This document shows, one piece after another, positions 1 through 9,607 of a stretch of DNA of 18,335 nt (position 1 is its first letter; each line of letters starts with the position of its first letter). The notes below the pieces were generated by a model. That model was given only the letters and a program-made list of their open reading frames with translations. It was not told the DNA's origin and did no database searches. The position numbers and the translations under genes are program-made. This DNA is from CAZONU01 sp965370045 (GTDB taxonomy: Bacteria; Planctomycetota; SZUA-567; JAKLDR01), in NCBI GenBank assembly GCA_965370045.1, contig CBDUSI010000090.1, forward strand, positions 1-18,335. Reading direction: 5' to 3'.

Positions 1-48
1 CTGGCATACTTCCTTTATCGGCAATTCGTTACACATACTTAAATTGCT

Positions 49-1188
49 CTAGACGTTGACGTGGACCACGCGGGCCGGGGGGAAGCCGTTGAAGTGCGTG
101 CTGGAGGCGTGGCTGTAGGCTCCGATGTTCTCGCTGTAGAGCAGCTCGCCGAGCGCCAGGTCGGGCAACTCTTCGGCGAGAGAGATAGTGTCCAGCGCGT
201 CGCAGGTCGGCCCGAAGACCGAGCATATCTGCGCCTCGCCCGCCCGGAAGGACTTCAGGCGGTACTTGCAGTGGTCGAAGAGGATCCCGGAGAAAGTATG
301 GTAGATGCCGTCGTTCACGTAGTAGCAGAGCTTGCCGTCGCGTCTCGCCTTGCCGATGATCTCGACGACCAGAGTTGCCGCGGTGGCCACGATGAAGCGG
401 CCGGGCTCGGCCAGGATCTCGACCTCCGGGGGGAACAGCCGCTCGATCTCCGAGTTTACCCGCAGGGCCAGCGCCTCGAAGGGTTCCGCGCTCTGGTCGT
501 AGGGCACCGGGAAGCCGCCGCCGATGTCCAGCAGCTTGACCTGCTCGTAACCGCGGCCCCGGGCCTCGCGCAGCACCGAGGCCGAGAGGTCCAGGGCCTG
601 CACGTAGTTCTCGAAATTGGTGCACTGGCTGCCGACGTGAAAGCTGATGCCCTCGACCACCAGCCCGGCCGCAAAGGCCGCGGCGATGAGGTCGGCGGCC
701 CCGCCGGGCGCGGCCCCGAACTTGGGCGAGAGCTCCACCACCGAACCGGTGTTGGGCACCTTGATGCGCAGCACCAGCCCGGCGTGCGGGGCGTGCTCGC
801 GGATCTTCCCGACCTCCTCGATGTTGTCGAAGGCCACCAACGGCTTGTAGGGGTCCAGCTCGCGCAGGGTCCGGACGTCCTTGATGGGGTTGGAGTAGAT
901 GATCTTGTCCCAGATCCAGTCCTGGCGCTCCTTCTCGGGCAGGCCCTGGATGTTCTTGTGGACGACCAGGAACTCGGGCATGGAGGCCACGTCGAAGCTG
1001 GCGCCGGCGGCGTAGAGCGTCTCGACGATGGCCGGGTCGGGGTTGGCCTTGACCGCGTAGTAGGCCTGCACTCGCGGCAGCCTTTTCCGGAACTCGCGGT
1101 AGTTGGCGCGGAGCACGTCGTGATCCACGACCAGGAGCGGCGTGCCGTGTTTCCCGGCCAGCTCCTGCAGCTCGCGGGTGGCGACCAT
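49..1188 (-). CDS. Ornithine-decarboxylase-type PLP decarboxylase (alanine racemase fold, group IV)
   Basis: This 379-residue protein is a fold-type III PLP decarboxylase of the ornithine/lysine/diaminopimelate/arginine group, expected to make putrescine or cadaverine in the cytoplasm. The PLP lysine is K47 in YYAVKANPDP. Other family motifs are SFHVGSQC (H184), DIGGGFPVP at 221-229 for the PLP phosphate, EPGRF at 261-265, FGPTCDALD at 325-333 with the catalytic Cys329-Asp330 pair, and a C-terminal YSENIGAYS (351-359). The FGPTCD loop is typical of ornithine/lysine decarboxylases; diaminopimelate decarboxylases normally carry a different CES-type motif, so ornithine is the first guess, but specificity cannot be read from sequence alone. 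Residues about 78-96 look like an extra segment before the IIYSNPIK motif. The ATG has a GGAG formed at the stop codon of the deoxyhypusine-synthase-like gene, 12 nt upstream, so the two are probably translated together. It is the last gene of the run, and no hairpin terminator is visible in the 48 nt that follow. Confidence 0.9.
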   Translation of the reverse strand: MVATRELQELAGKHGTPLLVVDHDVLRANYREFRKRLPRVQAYYAVKANPDPAIVETLYAAGASFDVASMPEFLVVHKNIQGLPEKERQDWIWDKIIYSNPIKDVRTLRELDPYKPLVAFDNIEEVGKIREHAPHAGLVLRIKVPNTGSVVELSPKFGAAPGGAADLIAAAFAAGLVVEGISFHVGSQCTNFENYVQALDLSASVLREARGRGYEQVKLLDIGGGFPVPYDQSAEPFEALALRVNSEIERLFPPEVEILAEPGRFIVATAATLVVEIIGKARRDGKLCYYVNDGIYHTFSGILFDHCKYRLKSFRAGEAQICSVFGPTCDALDTISLAEELPDLALGELLYSENIGAYSHASSTHFNGFPPARVVHVNV

Positions 1189-1200
1189 CGGGAGTGTCTC

Positions 1201-2352
<1,152 letters not shown>

Positions 2353-2384
2353 CGCCGCGGCCTCCATCCATCGGGGGGCGGGTA

Positions 2385-2412
2385 ATTCTATCTCCGCGCC
2401 CGGGGGCGGCAA
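2385..2412 (-). promoter_or_regulatory. Candidate internal promoter for the polyamine gene pair
   Basis: On the minus strand a TTGCCG (2407-2412) is followed after 16 bases by TAGAAT (2385-2390), a reasonable sigma-70-like pair. The -10 ends 32 nt before the ATG of the deoxyhypusine-synthase-like gene. It sits in the longest gap of the fourteen-gene run. This would allow the two polyamine genes to be transcribed apart from the sugar genes. The evidence is motif match and position only. Confidence 0.4.
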
Positions 2413-2444
2413 CGTCCGAAAGCCGGTCTGGAGGAGAAAGTTAT

Positions 2445-3740
2445 CTACTCGCCTCCCAGAAACGCGGGCAGTTCCGGGAGGCCCGTTTCTTTCCACGTCA
2501 GGAGCGCACGGCGGCCCTCCTCGAGGACCTCCAGGACCGCCGCGAGCACGCCGGCCTCTGGGGCTGCCGGCGTCCACAGCGAGCGGGCCAGCGCTTCGAG
2601 CCGGGCGGCTTCGTCGAGAACGCCCGCGTCCATGAAGGCCAGTCCCGCCGCGGCGCCCAGCGCGAAGCGCCGCGGGCGGACGCCTTGCGCAAGCGCGACG
2701 CGCAGCGTGCCGATCAAGCGGTCGTTCCAGCCGAGCTTCCTGTGCGGGTCGCGGGCCACGCGCTCCACCGTGTCGCCCAGGTGCGGGTTGGTCATTCGCG
2801 CCAGCAAGTCATCAGCGTACTCCGCGTAGCCGGCCGGCGTGAAGAGCCGGTCGGCGCCCGCATGTTTCTTCACCAGCGCCTCGCCGGACTCTTCGACGAA
2901 AGCGGCGCGCAAGAAGGCCATGAAGTCGGGGACCTCGCGCAGCCCGGCGATCTCCCGAACGCCCAACTGCGCACCCAGATACGCGGCCAGCGCGTGGGTT
3001 GCGTTGTGCCCGAAGAGCTTGGCCTCCTCGAAGGGCAGGAGGTCGGACTTCTCCTCGAATACGGCAAGGCCGCGCTCGAATGGTGCGTCAAAGCGCGGTT
3101 CGGAGACGAGGATCCTGTTAAACTCCTCTACCAGGAAGGCGCGCGCGTTTCCCGGTGTCACCGGTGCCAGCCCCTGGCGCTGGGGCTCCTCGGCCAGCCC
3201 GCTCATCTTGCCGATTACAGTGTTGAGGAACTGGACCTGCGCGTGGACTGCCTGCTGCGCGTCCGCGCTGACTTCTTTCAGCACCGTTTCCTCGAGGATC
3301 TCCGCCGCGTGATTGTGGTTCTCGGCGGCGTAGACGACCGCGCGCGGGCCGCCGCTCTTAACTTTGCGCTCCAGGCCCCGCGCGAGGACGCGGTGCAGAC
3401 TGCCCTCGCCCTCCGAAACGTAAAAGCCCACGCTGGGTACCGCTGTGGCGATTTCTTCAGCGCTGGAAATCGCGGCGAACAGCTTCTCGCGATCCTCCAC
3501 GATGTTGGGGTTGCAGGTTTCCACGGGTCCGACGCGGGCGGCCGCCACGCCGCTGGCGCGGGCGAGGTTCACCGAGTAAAAGCCATCGGCCGCGCGCAGA
3601 CTCTCCACCGCCTCGGGGAGCACCTCGGCGACCGTCAGCCGGCCGAAGTTGCCCGACTCGCAGGCCTCGTAAAGAAGAAGCCCGGCGCCGATGGCCCCGA
3701 AGCCGAAGTTCACGAAAGTGCGCGCGCCGGAGAGTGGCAT
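2445..3740 (-). CDS. Mannitol dehydrogenase-family polyol (or polyol-phosphate) 5-dehydrogenase
   Basis: This 431-residue protein matches the long-chain polyol dehydrogenase family that includes mannitol 2-dehydrogenase, mannitol-1-phosphate 5-dehydrogenase and the uronate reductases; these interconvert a polyol and a keto sugar with NAD(H). The N-terminal Rossmann domain begins FVNFGFGAIGAGL, with the glycine motif at 13-20. The C-terminal helical domain carries KLFGHNATH (241-249), the family's catalytic Lys-x(4)-Asn-x(2)-His pattern (K241, N246, H249), and NPHLGDTVERVARDP (318-332), also characteristic. A central AENHNH (139-144) precedes a VEEFNRI segment. Whether the substrate is phosphorylated is not clear. 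Its ATG lies one base after the stop of the MDR dehydrogenase gene and has only a weak ribosome site, so translation is probably coupled. Paired with the MDR gene, it suggests a two-step polyol or sugar interconversion. Confidence 0.85.
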   Translation of the reverse strand: MPLSGARTFVNFGFGAIGAGLLLYEACESGNFGRLTVAEVLPEAVESLRAADGFYSVNLARASGVAAARVGPVETCNPNIVEDREKLFAAISSAEEIATAVPSVGFYVSEGEGSLHRVLARGLERKVKSGGPRAVVYAAENHNHAAEILEETVLKEVSADAQQAVHAQVQFLNTVIGKMSGLAEEPQRQGLAPVTPGNARAFLVEEFNRILVSEPRFDAPFERGLAVFEEKSDLLPFEEAKLFGHNATHALAAYLGAQLGVREIAGLREVPDFMAFLRAAFVEESGEALVKKHAGADRLFTPAGYAEYADDLLARMTNPHLGDTVERVARDPHRKLGWNDRLIGTLRVALAQGVRPRRFALGAAAGLAFMDAGVLDEAARLEALARSLWTPAAPEAGVLAAVLEVLEEGRRALLTWKETGLPELPAFLGGE

Positions 3741-3741
3741 G

Positions 3742-4998
3742 TTATCCCGAGAGGTAGCTCTTCTCGTCCGCGGCCGTCCAGCGCTCGACGGCCAGGACTT
3801 CGTCCGTCCGGCGATGGGGATAGACTATCGCCTTGCCGTCGAGATCCCGGGCCTTGATCCTGGCGATGAGTTCGGGGACGTGCGTCAGGTCGCCGATGCG
3901 CGTGATGTGCGCGGCGGTCTCGATCTCGCCGCCGGCCATCAGCTCCAGCGCGCGGGCCAGGTCCCACGGCGAGCCGCCGCTGGAACCGGTGACCACGATC
4001 TCCCGGTAGTGCACCGCCCCGGTGTCCAGCGAAACGATATCTTCGCCCTTCTTGAGCCCGCCGAAGAGGTTCAGCACCGCCCCGCGTCCGCAGAGCGCCG
4101 GGGCGCTCTCGATGGCCGGCGGCGAGCCCACGGCCACGATCACGTCGTCGGCGCCGCCGTGATCGGTGAGCTCGGCGACGAATTCAGCGAGGTTCTTCTC
4201 CTTGGCGTTCACAGCGCAAAGCTCGACCCCGCGCGCTCGGGCGCGCTCGTCGAAAAGCCGGGCAACGAGTTCCAGCCGCTCGGGGATCAGGTCGGCGCAG
4301 ACCACTGCGCGCGGTCTGTAGCTCAACGCCACGTCGACGTGCATGCGGCCCATGGCCCCCGCGCCGATGATAACGGTCACGCCGCCGGGCTTGAGGCCTT
4401 TCTCGGCCGCGCGCGGGGCGTCCGGGCGCTCCTGTGTGAGGTGCAGGTGGTGCTCCTGGGCGGAGATGCAGCATGAAATGGGCTCGGCCGCCGCGGCGTG
4501 GGCGGCCGGCAGCGAGTCGTCGGGCAGCGGCAGGACGCACCCGGCCTCGATGGCCTCTTCGGTGAGCAGTATGTACTCGGCGAGGTGCCCGGGCAGGGTG
4601 TAGCCCACCGCCACCCTGGCCACGCCGCGAGAGTTGTCGCGATAGCGCTCGCGCCAGTTGACCGGCTCGTGATCAACGGCCGGCTGCACCGCGCAGCGCT
4701 GGCCAGCCTGATAACGTCCCGAGAGCTTTTCCCCGACCTTGAGGAGCGTGACCGCGCCCTCGTCGCCGAGGATCAGCGGATACCTGGCCAGGTCCCAGCC
4801 GTATATCTGGCTGTGGCTCGCCCCCTGCTCAATGATCTTGATGAGCGAAGTGCAGATTCCGGCCGCGTCGACGCGCGCCAGCATCTGCCCGGGTCCCGGT
4901 TCGGGCACCGGGACCTCGCGGAGCGCCAGATGCTCGAAGCCCGCACCGCTCAGGGTCAGCGCGCGCATGGTCTTCGGGACGGAGAATTCGTTTGTCAA
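3742..4998 (-). CDS. Alcohol dehydrogenase-like MDR oxidoreductase lacking structural-zinc cysteines
   Basis: This 418-residue medium-chain dehydrogenase/reductase is related to sorbitol and threonine dehydrogenases. It should oxidise a secondary alcohol, probably of a sugar or polyol, with NAD(P). The GroES-like domain carries AAGIC (C49) and LGDEGA (79-82), where the usual GHE zinc ligand His is Asp (D79, followed by E80); a further candidate ligand region is EPISCC (172-177). The four-cysteine structural-zinc loop is absent between residues 102 and 140. The Rossmann motif is IGAGAMG (211-217). I place the start at TTG 4998: GGGGG lies six bases upstream, overlapping the stop of the preceding gene. 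The ATG at 4968 has no ribosome site, and the longer open frame upstream is arginine-rich antisense sequence. The downstream polyol dehydrogenase begins one base after its stop. Family assignment is firm; substrate is unknown. Confidence 0.85.
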   Translation of the reverse strand: MTNEFSVPKTMRALTLSGAGFEHLALREVPVPEPGPGQMLARVDAAGICTSLIKIIEQGASHSQIYGWDLARYPLILGDEGAVTLLKVGEKLSGRYQAGQRCAVQPAVDHEPVNWRERYRDNSRGVARVAVGYTLPGHLAEYILLTEEAIEAGCVLPLPDDSLPAAHAAAAEPISCCISAQEHHLHLTQERPDAPRAAEKGLKPGGVTVIIGAGAMGRMHVDVALSYRPRAVVCADLIPERLELVARLFDERARARGVELCAVNAKEKNLAEFVAELTDHGGADDVIVAVGSPPAIESAPALCGRGAVLNLFGGLKKGEDIVSLDTGAVHYREIVVTGSSGGSPWDLARALELMAGGEIETAAHITRIGDLTHVPELIARIKARDLDGKAIVYPHRRTDEVLAVERWTAADEKSYLSG

Positions 4999-5008
4999 GA
5001 CGGACCCC

Positions 5009-6160
5009 CTACTCGACCGCCACGGTCGCCGCGCTGCGCGCGGACTCCAGCGCGGCGGTGAAGAGCCGGTGGCTGGCGGCGGCCTCTTCCGGCGTGGCAC
5101 AGCCCAGCGGCCCGCTCATCTTATCGCGGTGAACCAGTTCGTCGAGGTAAGCGGCGATCATCTGCATCAGCGCGTCGGAGAAGTTGAACTCGAAGATCCT
5201 GCCGGCGATCGTGGGATACGCCGAGACGTGCGCGAGGTCCAGCTCGCTCCAGGCCTGCTCGCCGCCCGGTTCGTACTCCATGAAGCGGATCTGCTTGGGG
5301 TTCTGCGTCGTGAACGTCGCGCTGAAGCGCGTGCCAATCACCGTCAGGAACCAGCTGTTGCCGTGGCCGGGCATGATCCGCTTGGTGGAGACGATCATCG
5401 GGAACTGCTGGCCATCGGGCGCGCCCGCCTCGCAACAGAGGATGGCGTTGTCCCAGGTCTCGCAGCTCGCGCGCCCGCCCTTCCCGTCGGGGCGTTCCCT
5501 GATCACGTTGCTGAGCAGCGCGCGAACGTTCTTCGGCCGCCAGCCCAGCCTCAGCGGCAGGTAGAGCACGTGCATGCCCATGTCGCCCATGCAGCCGTAC
5601 TCACCGTTAGTCGCCAGCCGGCGCTTCCAGTTGATGACCTTGTCGGGGTCCAGGTCGCTGGAGTGCCAGAAGCCGGCCTGGACCTCGATGATCTTCCCGA
5701 AGCGTCCCTGGCGGGCCCAGTTGAATATCTTCAGCGCCCCGGGGAAGAAGGCCAGCTGCGTGGCGCAGCGCGTGAAGCATTCGGGATGCGCGGCGACCGC
5801 CGCGTTGATGGCCCGGTTGGCCGCCAGGTCGATGCCGAAGGGCTTCTCGCCCAACAGGTGCTTGCCGGCCTCGAGCGCCGCGACGTAGACCTCCTCGTGC
5901 AGGTTGTGGGGCACGGCGACGTAGACCGCTTCGACGTCGGGGTTGGCCAGGACTTCGCGGTAGTCGGTAGTGGCCTGTTTCACCGACGGCACGTGCTCGG
6001 TGAACCAGCCGATCGACTTCTCGGTGCGGCTGGCCACCGCGACGATTTGGGGTTCGACGTCGATATCCGTGAGGTGGCACCAGCGCGCGGCGGCCGAGGC
6101 GACCTCGCGGCTCATCAGCCCGCAGCCGATGATTCCCAGGCGGACCTCGCGCTTAGGCAT
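5009..6160 (-). CDS. Gfo/Idh/MocA-family oxidoreductase (canonical EKP motif)
   Basis: This 383-residue protein is a Gfo/Idh/MocA NAD(P)-dependent oxidoreductase, a family acting on sugars, inositols and their derivatives. The Rossmann motif is LGIIGCGLMS (8-17), and GEKPFGID holds the conserved catalytic-region EKP (105-107). The C-terminal alpha/beta domain has a GEYGCMGDMGMH segment like the active-site G-x-x-x-D-x-x-x-H of the family. ATG 6160 is preferred over GTG 6166 because it is spaced properly from the AAGGGCGG ribosome site. It overlaps the stop of the FGGY kinase gene by 8 nt, indicating translational coupling. The MDR gene starts 10 nt after its stop. It differs from the second Gfo/Idh protein in this operon, which lacks EKP. 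The substrate cannot be stated; context suggests an oxidised or inverted sugar or polyol. Confidence 0.88.
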   Translation of the reverse strand: MPKREVRLGIIGCGLMSREVASAAARWCHLTDIDVEPQIVAVASRTEKSIGWFTEHVPSVKQATTDYREVLANPDVEAVYVAVPHNLHEEVYVAALEAGKHLLGEKPFGIDLAANRAINAAVAAHPECFTRCATQLAFFPGALKIFNWARQGRFGKIIEVQAGFWHSSDLDPDKVINWKRRLATNGEYGCMGDMGMHVLYLPLRLGWRPKNVRALLSNVIRERPDGKGGRASCETWDNAILCCEAGAPDGQQFPMIVSTKRIMPGHGNSWFLTVIGTRFSATFTTQNPKQIRFMEYEPGGEQAWSELDLAHVSAYPTIAGRIFEFNFSDALMQMIAAYLDELVHRDKMSGPLGCATPEEAAASHRLFTAALESARSAATVAVE

Positions 6161-7628
6161 TCTCACCGCCCTTCCCGTAGAGAGCTTTGTAGAAGGTCCG
6201 GTACCGCGCGTAGGCCTCCTGGTAGGCGGCGCGCAGCGAAGCGTCCGGCTCGAAGCGCTTCTCCGCGGAGTAGAGCGACTCGGCGGCCTCGGCCACGGTC
6301 GCGAAGCGCCCCGCGGCGACCATGGCCATCTCCGCCGCGCCCAGGCAGGCGGCCTCGCGGACGGCGGGTCTTTCGACGGGGACTCCGGTGACGTCGGCGA
6401 TCATCTGCAGCCAGACGTCCGAGCGCGCCCCGCCGCCGATGGCCCGGAGCTCGGTGATCCTTTCCACCCGGCCGAGCAACTCGAGATTCTCGCGCACCGT
6501 GAAGCACAGCGACTCGGTCAGCGCGCGGGCCAGGTGAGCCCGGCCGTGGGCCAGGCTCAGCCCGGAAAAGCCCCCGCGCGCCGCGGGGCTGAAGTCCGGC
6601 GTGGCCGTGCCCGAGAAGTGCGGCAGGCACCTGACCCCCGCCGCGCCCGCCGGCACGGAGGCGGCCTCCCGGAATATCTCCTCGTAGGAGGCGCCCGGCG
6701 CGAAGGTGTCCCGGAACCAGCGCAGCACCACCCCGGAGGTCTTGGCGTAGCCCAGGAGTACGTAAAGCTCCCGGCCCTTTTCCGCTGCGGGGTGCAGCGC
6801 GGGGCCCTCGCCCGCCCATGGGGAGGCGCCTTCGCTCTGCCGAGAGGTGACCACCAGGGCCAGCGCGGTGCCCAGCGCCAGCGAGGCGCAGCCCGGGGTC
6901 ACGTTGCCCGCGCCCAGCGCTCCAGCGCACTGGTCGTTGGTGCCGACGGCAACCAACACGTCCTCAGCCAGCCCCAGTTTCTCCGCGGCGCCCGGCGTCA
7001 GTGTGCCGGCCTTCTCTCCGGGAGAAAGGACCTCGGGCATCATCTTCTCGGTGAGGCCACAGGCTTTCAGGACGTCATCCAGCCAGCGCCGGGTTTCAGA
7101 GTCGTAAGCGCCGGTGGAGCCGGCGGTGATCGGGTCGCTGGCGGCCCGGCCGGTGAGGAGGTAAATAAGGTGATCGGGCGTTATCAGGACGCGCTCGGTG
7201 CGTTTCAGCGTTTCGGGCTCGTTGCGGCGGAGCCAGAGAATCTTGGGACAACTGGCGATGGCGTTGATTCCGCGGCCGGCCAGGTCGCTGAGCTCCCGGG
7301 CCTCGGCCTCGGCGCGCACGTCCAGCCAGCTGACCGCCGGGCGCAGCGGGCGGTCGTCGGCACCGAGGAGTACAAAGGTCTGCGCCTGGCTGGAAAAACC
7401 GATGGCCCTCACGGCCTTGGGGCCCGCTTCCGGCGCGGCCAGCACCTCGCGGACCGCCTCGAAGGCCAGGTCCGCGTAGCGCGCGGCGTCGAATTCGGCG
7501 ACGCCCGGCGCGGGAGTGTCCAGCTGGATTTCCCGGTTGGCCGCGGCCACTTCCGCGCCGGAGCCGTCGAAAAGCCCCACCTTGATCCCGGTGGTGCCCA
7601 GGTCGATGCCGATGAAGAGGTCGGTCAC
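6153..7628 (-). CDS. FGGY-family carbohydrate kinase (xylulokinase-like)
   Basis: This 491-residue protein is an FGGY sugar kinase of normal family length, phosphorylating a ketose or polyol with ATP. The N-terminal ATP phosphate motif is GIDLGTTGIKVGLFD (7-21). AVSWLDVRAE (98-107) matches the substrate-contacting segment of xylulokinases. GTNDQCAGALGAG (229-241) holds the catalytic base Asp232. The second FGGY signature region is GGGARSDVWLQMIADVTG (398-415), with the family's adenosine-site glycines. The GTG start overlaps the stop of the GNAT gene as GTGA and has GGGAGG seven bases upstream. Together with the isomerase two genes upstream and the aldolase near the operon start, it completes an isomerase-kinase-aldolase set, so its likely substrate is the ketose made by that isomerase. 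Xylulose is only the nearest named substrate and is not established here. Confidence 0.92.
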   Translation of the reverse strand: MTDLFIGIDLGTTGIKVGLFDGSGAEVAAANREIQLDTPAPGVAEFDAARYADLAFEAVREVLAAPEAGPKAVRAIGFSSQAQTFVLLGADDRPLRPAVSWLDVRAEAEARELSDLAGRGINAIASCPKILWLRRNEPETLKRTERVLITPDHLIYLLTGRAASDPITAGSTGAYDSETRRWLDDVLKACGLTEKMMPEVLSPGEKAGTLTPGAAEKLGLAEDVLVAVGTNDQCAGALGAGNVTPGCASLALGTALALVVTSRQSEGASPWAGEGPALHPAAEKGRELYVLLGYAKTSGVVLRWFRDTFAPGASYEEIFREAASVPAGAAGVRCLPHFSGTATPDFSPAARGGFSGLSLAHGRAHLARALTESLCFTVRENLELLGRVERITELRAIGGGARSDVWLQMIADVTGVPVERPAVREAACLGAAEMAMVAAGRFATVAEAAESLYSAEKRFEPDASLRAAYQEAYARYRTFYKALYGKGGENA

Positions 7629-8209
7629 GTGCTCGCCTCCCGGCGTTCGAGCCCCGGCCAGTCTTCCGGGGCGAAGGGCCAGCTTAGCTTCTCGCAGACC
7701 TTGCGCCAGCGCTCTTTCATGTCCGGGGCGAAGAGGAACGGCACGTAGCCGAGCTTGAGATACGTCTTCAGCGCCGGCAGCCTGGACGCATCAGTTTTCA
7801 GGTAAATGCGCCGGTACCCGGCGCTCAGCAGCCGCGCGGTCGCTGCCGCGCAGACCGTCAGGCCCAGCCCCTTGCCGGAGTGCGCGGGTTGCCCCATCAC
7901 CCAGCCGAGCGCGCCGCCCTCGGGGTGCAGCTCCTCGGGCACGTGCTGGGCCATGGCCGAGGCGACCATGTCGCCGGTCGCGTCGTGCTCGACCACGAAG
8001 AATCCCCCGGGCAGTATCGTGGGCATGTCCTTGGACACGCTCTCTTCGTCGAAGCTATCAAAGCCCGCCGCGTGCGCCAGCGCGAGGTAGGTGTTCATTT
8101 CGCCGTCGCCGAAAGTGCGCAGCGTGTAGCCGGCGGGTACGCGGACGGCCGGCGACGCGTCCAGCCGCTTCCGGGGCCAGAGCATCTGAATCTGTGCCTC
8201 CTGCCCCAC
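7625..8209 (-). CDS. GNAT-family N-acetyltransferase
   Basis: This 194-residue protein is a GCN5-related acetyltransferase using acetyl-CoA. The conserved acetyl-CoA segment is LGWVMGQPAHSGKGLGLTV (101-119), with the Q-x-x-x-x-G-x-G pyrophosphate loop at 107-116. It is followed by a helix and a strand, RRIYLKTD (133-140), then ALKTYLKLGYVPF (146-158), the usual GNAT ending. The acceptor is unknown; in this operon an amino sugar or amino polyol made by the aminotransferase is a reasonable guess. The start is given as GTG 8209, with GGAGG eight bases upstream. An ATG at 8185 with another GGAGG eleven bases upstream is a real alternative and would remove eight residues. The kinase start overlaps its stop as GTGA. 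Confidence 0.82.
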   Translation of the reverse strand: MGQEAQIQMLWPRKRLDASPAVRVPAGYTLRTFGDGEMNTYLALAHAAGFDSFDEESVSKDMPTILPGGFFVVEHDATGDMVASAMAQHVPEELHPEGGALGWVMGQPAHSGKGLGLTVCAAATARLLSAGYRRIYLKTDASRLPALKTYLKLGYVPFLFAPDMKERWRKVCEKLSWPFAPEDWPGLERREAST

Positions 8210-8224
8210 TCAGACTTCCTCCGG

Positions 8225-9607
8225 TCAGATGACGCGGGGTTCCAGCCCGGCCATGCGCGCGAAGGCCGCGAGCGCCTCGGCGTGCTGACCCAGCACCAGC
8301 GCGCTGTGATGCGTCCCGCCCAGGCGGGAGAACTCCTCCAGGAACCCGGCCACCGGACGCGCGGGGCGCATCCAGCCGCGAATCTTGGTGCGCATCTCGG
8401 GGTGCGTGCCGTCGCCGAGCATCTCGACGGGCGCGATTATCAGGCGGAAGGAGTCCTCCGGTCCGGGGGCCAGGTTGACGAAAACGGCCGGACCCGGCGC
8501 GGGCGCGCAGGCCAGAACGGCTGGGTTCTGCGCCTTCGTATATGGAAAGGGTTTCTCGCAGACCAGCGGCCTGGCCGCCGCGACAGCCGGATTGATCTCG
8601 CCCATGTGCGAAAGGAAAAGCGAGTCGCCTTCCCAGTCCGGGCAGAAGATCTCGGTGAACGTAGTCTTCTCCCAGGCGGCGAGCAGCGCGCCGACCAGCG
8701 CGGCGGTGAGCACGTCGCCCTCGCCGGCGTAGCCCACGCCCCGGGCCATGGCCTTGGAGGCTTCGAGAAAAGGCACGGTCGTTTCCGGGGAGTCGAAAGC
8801 CAGAAAGTTCATGCTGAAGGCGCCGTAGCGGCCCTCCTCCAGAAGCGCGCGCAGACCTAAACCCAAATGGACCGAGCGGCGGTGGACTTCCTCGTTCACT
8901 TCAACGTCAAAAGCTTCCCGGTCGGACTCCAGCTCGGCGGCGATCGCCTCCTCCGGCACCTTCTCGACGTGAGGGGCGAGTTCCCCGGCCTCTATCTGCG
9001 TCACTGAGATGCCCAGCAGATTGGCCAGCTTCTCATCGGGGACCGAGAAGTCGCCCATGCCCCTGAAGGCCTCGCCGACGCGCAGCCCCCTGGTGCTTCG
9101 CAGGCAGCGCGCGCCGCGCGCCGCGCGGACCAGGTCCGCGGCGCGGTCCAGGACGTCGGAACTCCCGGCGTGCCCGGCGACGATCTCGAACGACTTGCCG
9201 CGGCGGATGAGCAAATTGGCCATGTCCTGCACGCCGTGGATGCCGTGGTTGTACATGATCCGCGCGGGATCAACGTCGGGGCCGAAGCCGGCGTCGGGGG
9301 TGGTGTCCAGAATTACGATGGGCAGCGCGGTCTCCGAGAGCGGGCCGGCCGACTCCAGCGAGGGCGAGTAGGCCAGGTGCAGCGTGACTATCGCGTCGAC
9401 GCCGGCTTTTTCGAGCTTTGCGACCGCCGACTCGAACTCGGCCTCCAGGCGGCAGACCGGAGCGGTCTCGACGTCAAGCCCGCGCTCGCCGAGCCCCTTG
9501 GCCACGCCGGCCAGGAACTTCTTCAGCACTTTAAGGGCCGCGGGCGCGGCCTCGTCGTAGAGTTCCAGGTAGAGAGGCAGGAGCCCCGCGCGCGGCTTTG
9601 CGCTCAC
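8225..9607 (-). CDS. L-fucose/L-arabinose isomerase-like protein
   Basis: This 460-residue protein belongs to the L-fucose/L-arabinose isomerase fold, Mn2+-dependent enzymes that interconvert aldoses and ketoses. Visible family features are YNHGIHGVQDMANLLIRRGK (119-138), the Y-A-G-E-G-D segment (293-298, E296), DWEGDSLFLSHMGEIN (324-339, with E326, H334, E337) and GGTHHSAL near the C-terminus (430-437, H433/H434). The order E, E, H, H matches the metal ligands known for L-arabinose isomerase (E306, E333, H350, H450 in E. coli), but the overall sequence is divergent, so the natural sugar is uncertain. The GTG start overlaps the amidohydrolase stop as GTGA and has GGAGG seven bases upstream. 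The kinase two genes downstream would use its ketose product. Confidence 0.85.
   Translation of the reverse strand: MSAKPRAGLLPLYLELYDEAAPAALKVLKKFLAGVAKGLGERGLDVETAPVCRLEAEFESAVAKLEKAGVDAIVTLHLAYSPSLESAGPLSETALPIVILDTTPDAGFGPDVDPARIMYNHGIHGVQDMANLLIRRGKSFEIVAGHAGSSDVLDRAADLVRAARGARCLRSTRGLRVGEAFRGMGDFSVPDEKLANLLGISVTQIEAGELAPHVEKVPEEAIAAELESDREAFDVEVNEEVHRRSVHLGLGLRALLEEGRYGAFSMNFLAFDSPETTVPFLEASKAMARGVGYAGEGDVLTAALVGALLAAWEKTTFTEIFCPDWEGDSLFLSHMGEINPAVAAARPLVCEKPFPYTKAQNPAVLACAPAPGPAVFVNLAPGPEDSFRLIIAPVEMLGDGTHPEMRTKIRGWMRPARPVAGFLEEFSRLGGTHHSALVLGQHAEALAAFARMAGLEPRVI

Noticed and set aside
4999..5100. N-terminal extension of the MDR dehydrogenase
   Set aside because: The extra 34 residues are Arg/Pro/Ser-rich, lie inside the Gfo/Idh gene and have no ribosome site; the TTG at 4998 has one.
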